DNA from: Candidatus Rokubacteria bacterium GWC2_70_16
GTDB lineage: Bacteria; Methylomirabilota; Methylomirabilia; Rokubacteriales; CSP1-6
Direction: 5' to 3'
DNA: 35,594 nt
Assembly: GCA_001788415.1 (NCBI GenBank)
Contig: MGBV01000050.1
Location: 1 to 35,594, forward strand
This document shows positions 7,822-15,526 of the stretch, piece by piece; positions within the stretch are counted from its first letter, which is position 1; each line of letters starts with the position of its first letter. A program made the translations under genes and the position numbers. Below the pieces are notes generated by a model. The model was not told the origin of the DNA. It was given only the letters and a program-made list of their open reading frames with translations, and ran no database searches.

Positions 7822-9107
7822 GCCCCCGCCCGGCCAGTCGCCGGCTGATGCCGGCCGCCTTCTCCCCCGGCAGCGCTTCCTGGCTCTTCGGACTCTGCCT
7901 GTCGCGCGTCGCGGCCTTCATGGTCTATATCAGCTATGCCGCCGCGCTCCCGGCGCTCCAGCGGGAGTGGCAGCTCTCGGCCACGGCGGCCGGCAGCATC
8001 GCCTCCGCCTTCCAGATCGCCTACGCGATCTCGCTCCTCGGCTGCTCCGAGCTGGCCGATCGGATCGGCGCCCGGCGGGTCTTCGTCGCGGGCTCCTGGG
8101 CCTCGGCGGGTGCGGCTCTCCTCTTCGCCCTCGTCGCGCGGGATTACTGGTCGGGGATCCTCTCCTTCACGCTCCTGGCCCTGGCGCTGGGCGGCACCTA
8201 TACGACGAGCATCCTCCTTGTGGCCGAGAACATCGCCGTGGCCAGGCGCGGCCGCGCCATGGGATATCTGCTGGGCGGCCACTCCCTGGCCCTCGCGCTG
8301 GCCCTCCTTCTGACCGGCGTGGCCATCCCGCGAGGCGGCTACAGGCTGGCCTTTCTCCTCACGGGCCTCGGCCCGGTGGTGGGCGCCCTCATGGTCTGGG
8401 CGGTGACGCGCCAGACGCCCAACCGCGTCGCGCAGCGGAGCGCCGACCAGCGCATCACCGGAGCGGTGCTGCGCAATCGCCCGGCCATGCTCGTGATCGC
8501 CGGCTACACCTGGCATGCCTGGGAGCTCCTGGGGATGTGGGCATGGACGCCGGCCTTCCTCGCCGCCTGTCTGGCCGCCGCCGGCATGGCCTCGGCCCAG
8601 GCGGCAGGACTCGGCTCCTCCGTGAGCGGGCTCTTCCACCTGACCGGCATGGTGGCCTCCCTGGCCGCCGGCGTGCTCGCCGATCGCTTTGGCCGGACCC
8701 AGGTCATCTTCGCCATGGCCGCCGTGAGCGCTCTCTGCTCGCTCGGCTTCGGCTGGCTGATCGGGGGGCCGGTGTGGATCGTGGTCGCGGTGGGGCTCGT
8801 CTACGGCTTCGCCGCCCTCGGGGACTCGCCGATCTACTCCACGGCCATCACGGAGGTCGTGGAGCCGGCCTATCGCGGCGCCGCGCTGGCGCTCCGCTCA
8901 CTGGCGGGCTATGGCGCGGGCGCGGCGGCCCCACTCGTCTTCGGCTGGGTGCTCGATCTCCACGGCGGCGCCAGCGCCGGCGCGGCCGGCTGGGGCTGGG
9001 CCTTCGTCACCCTCGGCGGGGCCGGCGTCCTGGCGGCCGCCTCGGCCGTCCTCCTCCACCGCCTGCCCGAGGCCCAGCTCCTCCGCGGAGGCCACCGCGC
9101 GGCGTAG
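7815..9107 (+). CDS. MFS transporter
   Basis: ~430 aa, multiple TM segments; ADRIGARRVFVAGS loop and GVLADRFGRTQVIF motif; overlaps SDR stop. Confidence 0.9.
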   Translation: MLSPRPASRRLMPAAFSPGSASWLFGLCLSRVAAFMVYISYAAALPALQREWQLSATAAGSIASAFQIAYAISLLGCSELADRIGARRVFVAGSWASAGAALLFALVARDYWSGILSFTLLALALGGTYTTSILLVAENIAVARRGRAMGYLLGGHSLALALALLLTGVAIPRGGYRLAFLLTGLGPVVGALMVWAVTRQTPNRVAQRSADQRITGAVLRNRPAMLVIAGYTWHAWELLGMWAWTPAFLAACLAAAGMASAQAAGLGSSVSGLFHLTGMVASLAAGVLADRFGRTQVIFAMAAVSALCSLGFGWLIGGPVWIVVAVGLVYGFAALGDSPIYSTAITEVVEPAYRGAALALRSLAGYGAGAAAPLVFGWVLDLHGGASAGAAGWGWAFVTLGGAGVLAAASAVLLHRLPEAQLLRGGHRAA

Positions 9108-9164
9108 CGGATGACCAGGCGCAGGGGGCGCAGGCGACCCCGCCCAGAACGCGCGCTTCCGGCG

Positions 9165-9184
9165 TTCCGGGCGATGCCCCGGAA
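9165..9184. terminator. Hairpin between convergent MFS and ABC-type genes
   Basis: TTCCGGG-cgatgc-CCCGGAA, 7-bp perfect stem in the 94-bp convergent spacer. Confidence 0.4.
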
Positions 9185-9201
9185 TCGCTCCCTGCTCGCT
9201 G

Positions 9202-9789
9202 TCACTCGATGAGCTGATCCGCGCGCAGCAGGAGGGCCTGCAGGACCTTCAGGTCGAGCGCCCTGAATCGGTTGGCCGCGTTCCACAGCACCGCCACACG
9301 GGAGAGGTCGGGCACGGTCTCCCGGAGCAGCTCCAACCGCTTCGTGCTGATCTCCGGCAGAAGAAAGGCCATGCCCGTCACGTTCCCGCCCGGGCGCGCG
9401 AGGCTGGTCACGAACCCGTAGGTCACGGGATCTGCCACGGCCACCATGCCGATGGAGACGGTCGTCGTCGCGTCCCTGGCCGCCTGCACCGGCTCGGGCG
9501 ACACCGCCACGATGAGATCCACCTTCAGGCGAATCAGCTCGGCCGCCAGCTCGGGGAGGCGATCTGCCTTCCCGTCAGCGAATCGCCATTCGATGGTGAG
9601 GTTCCGGCCCTCGACGTGCCCATGTTCGCGGAGTCCTTCCAGGAATGCCTCGGTGAGCGGCGCGCTCGACGCCCGGTCGCCAGGCCACACATAGCCGATC
9701 CGGTGCGCCTTCCCCGCCTGCTGCGCCCCGGCGGCGACCGGTGCAGCGACGAAGAGCAGCGCAAGCACGAGTCCGACGAGGCGCGTCAT
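9202..9789 (-). pseudogene. ABC transporter substrate-binding protein (ABC_sub_bind family), apparently internally deleted
   Basis: MTRLVGLVLALLFVAAPVAAGAQQAGKAHRIGYVWPGD...SLARPGGNVTGMAFLLPEISTKRLELLRETVPDLSRVAVLWNAANRFRALDLKVLQALLLRADQLIE*: intact N-lobe joined directly to the family's typical C-terminal end; 195 aa versus 327 aa in the paralogue at 10817-11800. Confidence 0.75.
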
Positions 9790-10051
9790 CGTTGTCCCCT
9801 CCACCGTCGCGGGGTCCGGTGCATGCCGCATCGGGCCCCCGGCCAGCGATGGCTCCGGCCGCAGGGCGCCCCGTGCGGGCCTTGGTCCACACGCGCCGCC
9901 CCCTTGACGCGCCGAACGTGCGGGCTGGGCCGCCGGCGTCGAGACGCACCGCTCGAACCTGCTGCTGGCCGGCTCATTCGGCCGCTCAGTTCCGGACGGC
10001 GGAGAACGAGGGGCCGTGGTATGCTGTTGGTCGCTACCAGGAGGAATACCA

Positions 10052-10309
10052 ATGCCGCTTCGCAAGACCGCGATCGCCATCCCCGATGACCTGCTCGCTG
10101 CGGTGGACCGCGTCGCCCGCGCCCGACGCGAATCGCGAAACCGGTTCGTGACACGCGTCCTGCAGCACGCGGTTCGTGCGCGGCGCGACGCGGAGATCAC
10201 ACGGCGGCTCGACGAGCTCTTCGCCGCGCCCGATCTCGCGCAGGAACAGAGCCGGGAGGCGTCCGGCCTGGATCGCCTGGGAAGCGACTGGTCGGACGAG
10301 CGATGGTGA
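10052..10309 (+). CDS. Antitoxin, ribbon-helix-helix (CopG/MazE-like)
   Basis: MPLRKTAIAIPDDLLAAVDRVARARRESRNRFVTRVLQHAV...; AGGAGG RBS upstream; overlaps toxin start by 7 nt. Confidence 0.85.
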   Translation: MPLRKTAIAIPDDLLAAVDRVARARRESRNRFVTRVLQHAVRARRDAEITRRLDELFAAPDLAQEQSREASGLDRLGSDWSDERW

Positions 10310-10671
10310 TCCGGCAGGGCGAGGTCTACTGGCTGCATTTCGGACCGGCGGAGGGCTCGGCACCCGCCGGGCGCCGGCCCGCCCTCGTCGTGCAGCATGA
10401 CCGCTTCAACCGGAGCGCCCTCTCCACCACGGTCGTCGCGGCCGTCACGTCGAACCTCCGGCTCGGAGCCATGCCGGGGAACGTGCCGCTGCGGCGCGGT
10501 GAGGCAGGACTTCCACGGGCCAGTGTCGTCAACGTCTCCCAGATCCGCACCATCGATCGGACCCGGCTCGTCGACCGCGTCGGGGTTCTGGGGGCGGGCA
10601 AGATGCGCGAGGTGCTCAAGGGCCTTGCCCTGCTGCTCGGGACCGACGAGGTTCAGGAGGCCGGCGGCTGA
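10303..10671 (+). CDS. Type II toxin, MazF/PemK family endoribonuclease
   Basis: RQGEVYWLHFGPAEG...GRRPALVVQHDRFNRS...VVAAVTSNLRL...GLPRASVVNVSQIRTIDRTRL. Confidence 0.92.
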   Translation: MVIRQGEVYWLHFGPAEGSAPAGRRPALVVQHDRFNRSALSTTVVAAVTSNLRLGAMPGNVPLRRGEAGLPRASVVNVSQIRTIDRTRLVDRVGVLGAGKMREVLKGLALLLGTDEVQEAGG

Positions 10672-10816
10672 GCGACCGAGAGCCGGCCGGCGCCGTTCGA
10701 GGGCGGCCCGGCCTCATTAGCCCCCGCGCCCCGCGCGGACAATGGCGATCCCGCCGACTCCGGAGGGGCCGAGTGCGACGGCAGTCAGCGGAGACCGCGG
10801 CGCGGCCGGCCCGCCT

Positions 10817-11800
10817 TCACTCGAGGGTCCGGCCGGCGCGCAGCAGGACCGATTCGGGGATCCTGAGGCCGAGCGCGTGCGCGGTCCTGAGGTTGATCGT
10901 CAGCTCGAACCTGGTCGGCTGCTCGACGGGGATGTCGCCGGGCCTGGCACCCTTCAGGATCTTGTCCACGTGCGTCGCGGCCCGCCGGTACGCCTCGACG
11001 ATGCTCGGCCCGTAGGACATCAGGCCCCCCGCATCGGCGAAGTCCTCGGCGAAATACATCGCCGGCAACCGCTTGCTCGCGGCGAACTCGATGAGCCTGC
11101 CCTGACGGGTCGCCGCGAACGGGCTCGGCATCACGATCAGGCCACGCGCGCCGCTGCCGCCGATCGCCGTGAGCGCCCCGTCGAGCTCGGGGGGAGTCGC
11201 CGCATGGTGCATGTCGAGCCTGACATCCAGCACCCGCGCCGCCGCCTGGATCTCCCTGACGAATCCGGCAGCGGCCGCATTGCTCGAGCTCCAGAGCGCC
11301 GCCACGTGCGCGATGTCCGGGACGGCCTGCTGGAGCAGCTCGAGCCACTTCCCGGCGAAGCCATCGCCATACGCCAGCGAGAACCCGGTGATGTTGCCCC
11401 CCGGGCGGGCGAGGGTCGCCACGAGGCCCGCGGCGACCGGATCGCTCGACCCCGCGAACACGATGGGGATCGTCGTCGTGGCCTGCCGGGCGGCGCGCGC
11501 GCCGATCGTCGAGCCGACCACGAGCACGTCGATCCGCAGGCGGATCACTTCCTGAATCAGTCCGGGAAAGCGGTCGGGCCGTCCCTCGGCGAATCGCGTC
11601 TCGATATGGATGTTGCGCCCCTCGATGTATCCCAGGTCCCGGAGCCCCCCGAGGAACGCATCGCGACGCGCGCCGGGTGAGGTCGATACCACGAACCCGA
11701 TGCGATGCATCTTGTCCGCGGGCTGCGCCCGGGCGGCGCGCGGCGCAAGGAGGAGCGCGGCCCCGGACACGAGGAACGTCCTGCGTCCGATCTGGCCCAT
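10817..11800 (-). CDS. ABC transporter substrate-binding protein (ABC_sub_bind family), Tat-like signal
   Basis: MGQIGRRTFLVSGAALLLAPRAARA...; LARPGGNITGFS, ELLQQAVPDIAHVAALW, QPTRFELTINLRTAHALGLRIPESVLLRAGRTLE. Confidence 0.9.
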   Translation of the reverse strand: MGQIGRRTFLVSGAALLLAPRAARAQPADKMHRIGFVVSTSPGARRDAFLGGLRDLGYIEGRNIHIETRFAEGRPDRFPGLIQEVIRLRIDVLVVGSTIGARAARQATTTIPIVFAGSSDPVAAGLVATLARPGGNITGFSLAYGDGFAGKWLELLQQAVPDIAHVAALWSSSNAAAAGFVREIQAAARVLDVRLDMHHAATPPELDGALTAIGGSGARGLIVMPSPFAATRQGRLIEFAASKRLPAMYFAEDFADAGGLMSYGPSIVEAYRRAATHVDKILKGARPGDIPVEQPTRFELTINLRTAHALGLRIPESVLLRAGRTLE

Positions 11801-11884
11801 GGCGCCTCCTCCGAGGGGAGCCGGAGCCCTCCGGCATGGTCGCCCTCCGCGAACCAGCGGCGGCACCGGGCGCATCCTCGCGGT

Positions 11885-12529
11885 TCAGGCTCCCGGCGCG
11901 CCGGAGGCCGCGCCGCGCCGCCGCGCCCGGAGAAGCTCCACGCCGATGGGGATCACCGAGAGGACGATGACGATGGCGACGACGACGTGGATGTACCGCG
12001 AGATGTTCGGGATGAGGCTGCCGAGGAGATACCCCGCCCAGGTCATGCTCGCCACCCAGCCGATCCCGCCGAAGACATTGTAGAAGACGAAGCGCCGGTA
12101 GCGCATCTGCCCGACCCCGGCCACCACCGGCGCGAAGGTGCGGATGATGGGCACGAAGCGGGCGATCACGATGGTCTTGCCGCCGTAGCGCTCGTAGAAC
12201 TCGCGGGTGCGGATCAGGTGGCGCCGGTTGAAGAGCAGCGAGTCCTCGCGCGTGAAGATCCGCGGGCCCGTCCGATAGCCGATGGCATAGCCCACGCTGT
12301 CCCCGACGATGGCGGCCGCCATGAGGAGGAGGTTGAGCCACCAGATGTCGAGCGTGCCGGCCGCGGCCACGAGCCCCGCCGTGATCAGGAGCGAGTCCCC
12401 CGGCAGGAAAAAGCCCACGAGGAGCCCCGTCTCGCAGAAGACGATGGCGACCAGCACGGTGTAGCCGCCCCAGCGGATGAGGTCGGCCAGCGACATGCTG
12501 CCGTCGAGGATCCCCCCGATGAGCTCCAC
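11885..12529 (-). CDS. DedA family membrane protein
   Basis: VFCETGLLVGFFLPGDSLLITAGLVAAAG, GYAIGYRTGPRIF, YGGKTIVIARFVPIIRTFAPVVAGVGQM. Confidence 0.95.
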   Translation of the reverse strand: MELIGGILDGSMSLADLIRWGGYTVLVAIVFCETGLLVGFFLPGDSLLITAGLVAAAGTLDIWWLNLLLMAAAIVGDSVGYAIGYRTGPRIFTREDSLLFNRRHLIRTREFYERYGGKTIVIARFVPIIRTFAPVVAGVGQMRYRRFVFYNVFGGIGWVASMTWAGYLLGSLIPNISRYIHVVVAIVIVLSVIPIGVELLRARRRGAASGAPGA

Positions 12530-12550
12530 GTGTGCGGTCCCGGCCCGCGC

Positions 12551-13525
12551 CTAGTCGAGCTCGGCGAGCGCCACGCGCCGGCCGAGGCGTGAGGACAGCC
12601 GCGCCGCTTCCACCGTCTCGAGCGCCACGAGCCCGGCGTCCACGCCGACCGCCGGCGGCCCGCCACGCGCCACGGCGTCCAGGAAGAGCTCGAGCTCGCG
12701 ACGCAGGGGCTCGGGCCCCGCGGCCTTGACGGTCCGCCGCGGGCCCTCGGGCGCCTGCCAGCCGCCGGGCCCCTGGACGTGGCGGTTCTCGTGGACGGTG
12801 ATCTCCGACGAGCCGAAATCCGCGCTGAGCGTCGCCCGCGCCCCGACGATGACGCAGTCGCGATACGTTCCGGGGGCGAAGTAGCCCGCCTCGACGAAGA
12901 CCCGGACGCCGTCGTACTCGACGGTGGCGAAGGAGCAGTCGTCCAGGCCCCGCCCGAGGTGGTCGGAGAGCGTGGCCGTGACCGCGGTGGGCCGCCGGCC
13001 CAGCAGATGGGCGAAGAGGTCGAAGTAATGGATGGCGTCGGTTTGCGTGACGCCGACATCCGTGCGCGGCCGCTTGAAGCCGGCGAAGCGCCCGGTCGCG
13101 TAGCGCACCGGCCCGACGGCGCCGCCGGCAAGCTCCGCCTGGAGGACGGCGGTGACCGGGTGGAAGCGGAAGATGTGCCCCACCTGGAGGATGCGCCCCG
13201 CGGCGCGCACGACCCGCGCCAGCTCCCGCCCGTCGGCGAGGGTGAGGGTGAGCGGCTTCTCGACAAAACAGTGCCGCCCGGCCTCGAGGCAGGCCCGGGC
13301 CAGCGCGAGGTGGGTGTCGGCGGGCGTGACCAGATCCACGGCGTCCACATGGGGCAGCGCCTGGCTGAAGTCCTCCACCGCTCGCGCCGGCTCCACGCCG
13401 GCCTTCACCGCGAAGGCCCGCCGCTCGGCCGAGAGATCGGCCACCCACAGCTCGACGCCGAGCTCCTGGAGCACGCGCAGGTGCTTCTCGCCCCAGCGCC
13501 CCAGCCCGACCAGGAGCAGCTTCAT
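12551..13525 (-). CDS. Gfo/Idh/MocA family oxidoreductase
   Basis: MKLLLVGLGRWGEKHLRVL...VDLVTPADTHLALARACLEAGRHCFVEKPLTLT; EKP motif, Rossmann fold. Confidence 0.93.
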   Translation of the reverse strand: MKLLLVGLGRWGEKHLRVLQELGVELWVADLSAERRAFAVKAGVEPARAVEDFSQALPHVDAVDLVTPADTHLALARACLEAGRHCFVEKPLTLTLADGRELARVVRAAGRILQVGHIFRFHPVTAVLQAELAGGAVGPVRYATGRFAGFKRPRTDVGVTQTDAIHYFDLFAHLLGRRPTAVTATLSDHLGRGLDDCSFATVEYDGVRVFVEAGYFAPGTYRDCVIVGARATLSADFGSSEITVHENRHVQGPGGWQAPEGPRRTVKAAGPEPLRRELELFLDAVARGGPPAVGVDAGLVALETVEAARLSSRLGRRVALAELD

Positions 13526-14262
13526 GGCTCCTCCCCGGCGAGGTCTTCGGCGACTTCGTAGCGCAGGAGCCGGTCCTTCATCCAGCGCACCACCAGGAGG
13601 TCGTAGAAGGCGCGGAAGGCGCGGTTGCCGATGCCGTACTTGGACTGGCCGAAGCGGCGCGGGCGGTGGTTGACCGGGATCTCGAGCACGCGGAAGCCCC
13701 GCATCTTGAGGAGCGTGGGGATGAAGCGGTGGAAGCCCTTGTAGAGCACGAGGTCGGCGAGGCACTCGCGCCGGAAGGCGCGGAAGGTGCAGCCGCTGTC
13801 CTGGATCGTCTCGTCGCTGAGCGCGTTGCGCACCCGGTTGGCGATGCGCGAGGAGAGGCGCCGCACGAGGGAGTCCCCCGCCCCGCGGTTCACCCGCCAG
13901 CCCGTCACCGCGTCCCACTGCTCGAGATGGCCGAGCATCGCCGGGATGTCATGGGGGTCGTTCTGGAGATCGGCGTCCATCACGACCACCCAGCGGCCCC
14001 GCGCCGTCTTCAGGCCCGCATCGGTGGCGGCCGTCTCCCCCGCATTGGCCTTGAGCCGGACGAGCCGCACGCGCGGGTCCTCTTCGCGGAACTCGCGGAC
14101 GATCTCGGCGCTCCGGTCCTGGCTGCCATCGTCCACGAACACCACCTCGTAGCCGAGACCGGTGCCGGCCATGACCTCGCGCAGCTCGGGCCACAGGAGC
14201 GGGAGGTTGTCCTCCTCGTTGTACACGGGGACGACGATGGACAGCTCGGGCGCGCTCGTCAT
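13522..14262 (-). CDS. Glycosyltransferase family 2 (dolichyl-phosphate mannosyltransferase-like)
   Basis: LSIVVPVYNEEDNLPLLWPEL, VFVDDGSQDRS, VVMDADLQNDP; overlaps Gfo/Idh start by 4 nt. Confidence 0.94.
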   Translation of the reverse strand: MTSAPELSIVVPVYNEEDNLPLLWPELREVMAGTGLGYEVVFVDDGSQDRSAEIVREFREEDPRVRLVRLKANAGETAATDAGLKTARGRWVVVMDADLQNDPHDIPAMLGHLEQWDAVTGWRVNRGAGDSLVRRLSSRIANRVRNALSDETIQDSGCTFRAFRRECLADLVLYKGFHRFIPTLLKMRGFRVLEIPVNHRPRRFGQSKYGIGNRAFRAFYDLLVVRWMKDRLLRYEVAEDLAGEEP

Positions 14263-14290
14263 GGGCGGATCCCGGGGCGAGCCCGCGCGC

Positions 14291-14896
14291 TCACCCGCGC
14301 GCGGGCAAGCCGCCCGGAGGCTCAGCCGAGGGAGCGCTACCCTGCCATTCCGGCACCAGCCGGTGGGGCAGGCGCAGGCGGTCGAGCACCCGGGCCAGGG
14401 TGTGATCGATGAGATCGTCGATGTGCTTGGGCCGGTTGTAGAAGGCGGGCATGGGCGGCAGGATCACCGCCCCCAGCTCGCAGCAGGCCGTGAGCACGCG
14501 GAGATGCCCGAGATGCAGCGGGGTCTCGCGCACCACGAGGATCAGCGGCCTGCCTTCCTTGAGGGTGACGTCCGCCGCCCGAGCCAGGAGGGTGTTCGCC
14601 GCGCAGTGCGCCACCGCGGAGGCCGACTTGATGCTGCACGGGACGATGACCATCCCGTCGGTGGCGAAGGAGCCCGAGGCGATGGCCGCGCCGATGTCCC
14701 TGTCGCTGTAGCGCCGCGCGGCCAGCGCCTCGACGTCGCGCAGGCTCCAGTCGGTCTCCTGGGCGATGGTGCGCCTGGCGGCCTCCGAGATGACGAGGTG
14801 GGTCTCGACCCCGGCCATGCCCCGGAGCAGGTCGAGGAGGCGGATGCCGTAGATGGCGCCGGAAGCTCCGCTGAGGCCGACGACGATGCGTCTCAC
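14291..14896 (-). CDS. ubiX: UbiX family flavin prenyltransferase
   Basis: GTG start at 14896; RRIVVGLSGASGAIYGIRLLDLL, GSFATDGMVIVPCSIKSASAVAHC, RPLILVVRETPLHLGHL, LPPMPAFYNRPKHIDDLIDHT. Confidence 0.94.
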   Translation of the reverse strand: MRRIVVGLSGASGAIYGIRLLDLLRGMAGVETHLVISEAARRTIAQETDWSLRDVEALAARRYSDRDIGAAIASGSFATDGMVIVPCSIKSASAVAHCAANTLLARAADVTLKEGRPLILVVRETPLHLGHLRVLTACCELGAVILPPMPAFYNRPKHIDDLIDHTLARVLDRLRLPHRLVPEWQGSAPSAEPPGGLPARG

Positions 14897-15189
14897 AGCC
14901 GGAACCTGCGCCGGAACACCTCGTCGCGCGTCTTGTGGTAGAGCACCTCCCACTCGGCGCTCCCCTCGGGGGCCGGGCGCGCGTAGCTGGACAGCGTGCG
15001 GCGCACCTCCTGGTCGATGGACTCCTCGAGCTTCCCCTCGTCCTCCAGCACGCGGAAGACCTCGGTGCGGAGGTGGCCGCGCGTCCTCTCGTCGGCCAGG
15101 GCCTTGATGACCACGCCCTCGGTGGTTGCCAGCTCGGCCACGATGCGGTCGGCCAGGGCAAAGAGGCGCTCGCGGCTCATGCGCATCAC
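14893..15189 (-). CDS. DUF507 family protein
   Basis: MMRMSRERLFALADRIVAEL...EVFRVLEDEGKLEESIDQEVRRTLSSYARPAPEGSAEWEVLYHKTRDEVFRRR. Confidence 0.8.
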   Translation of the reverse strand: MMRMSRERLFALADRIVAELATTEGVVIKALADERTRGHLRTEVFRVLEDEGKLEESIDQEVRRTLSSYARPAPEGSAEWEVLYHKTRDEVFRRRFRL

Positions 15190-15464
15190 AGCGTGAACCC
15201 CCGCTCCCTGGCCAGCTTCCCCTTCACCAGGGTGAAGAGCCGCTTGTAGTCGTAGGCCGAGTCCCGGATCTCCTTGGCGTGGTCCTGCATGAGGGCCCGG
15301 GCATCGGCCTCCAGCTTCTCCTCGGCCAGGAGGTTCTCGGACAGGATCCGGCGGACGGCGTCCCGGGCGCGCGTCTCATCCCTGGTCTCGATGAGTCTCC
15401 GCCCCACGAGGCGCTTGAGCACCGCCTCTGCCATCCGTCCCGCCAGCTCGTCCTTGCGCCCCAT
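15186..15464 (-). CDS. DUF507 family protein (second, tandem)
   Basis: MGRKDELAGRMAEAVLKRLVGRRLIE...VRRILSENLLAEEKLEADARALMQDHAKEIRDSAYDYKRLFTLVKGKLARERG. Confidence 0.75.
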   Translation of the reverse strand: MGRKDELAGRMAEAVLKRLVGRRLIETRDETRARDAVRRILSENLLAEEKLEADARALMQDHAKEIRDSAYDYKRLFTLVKGKLARERGFTL

Positions 15465-15474
15465 GCCGACGTCC

Positions 15475-15504
15475 AGACTACATGGGCGCGGCAAGGGGTG
15501 TCAA
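15475..15504 (-). promoter_or_regulatory. Candidate housekeeping promoter for DUF507-ubiX genes
   Basis: Minus strand TTGACA (15499-15504), 18-nt spacer, TAGTCT (15475-15480). Confidence 0.45.
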
Positions 15505-15526
15505 GCCGAACTGTGCGGAAAATCGG

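Noticed and set aside
10785-13448. 887-aa minus-strand ORF
   Set aside because: Alternate-frame high-GC artefact spanning the DedA, Gfo/Idh and ABC_sub_bind genes; low-complexity R/G/A/P composition and no domain pattern.
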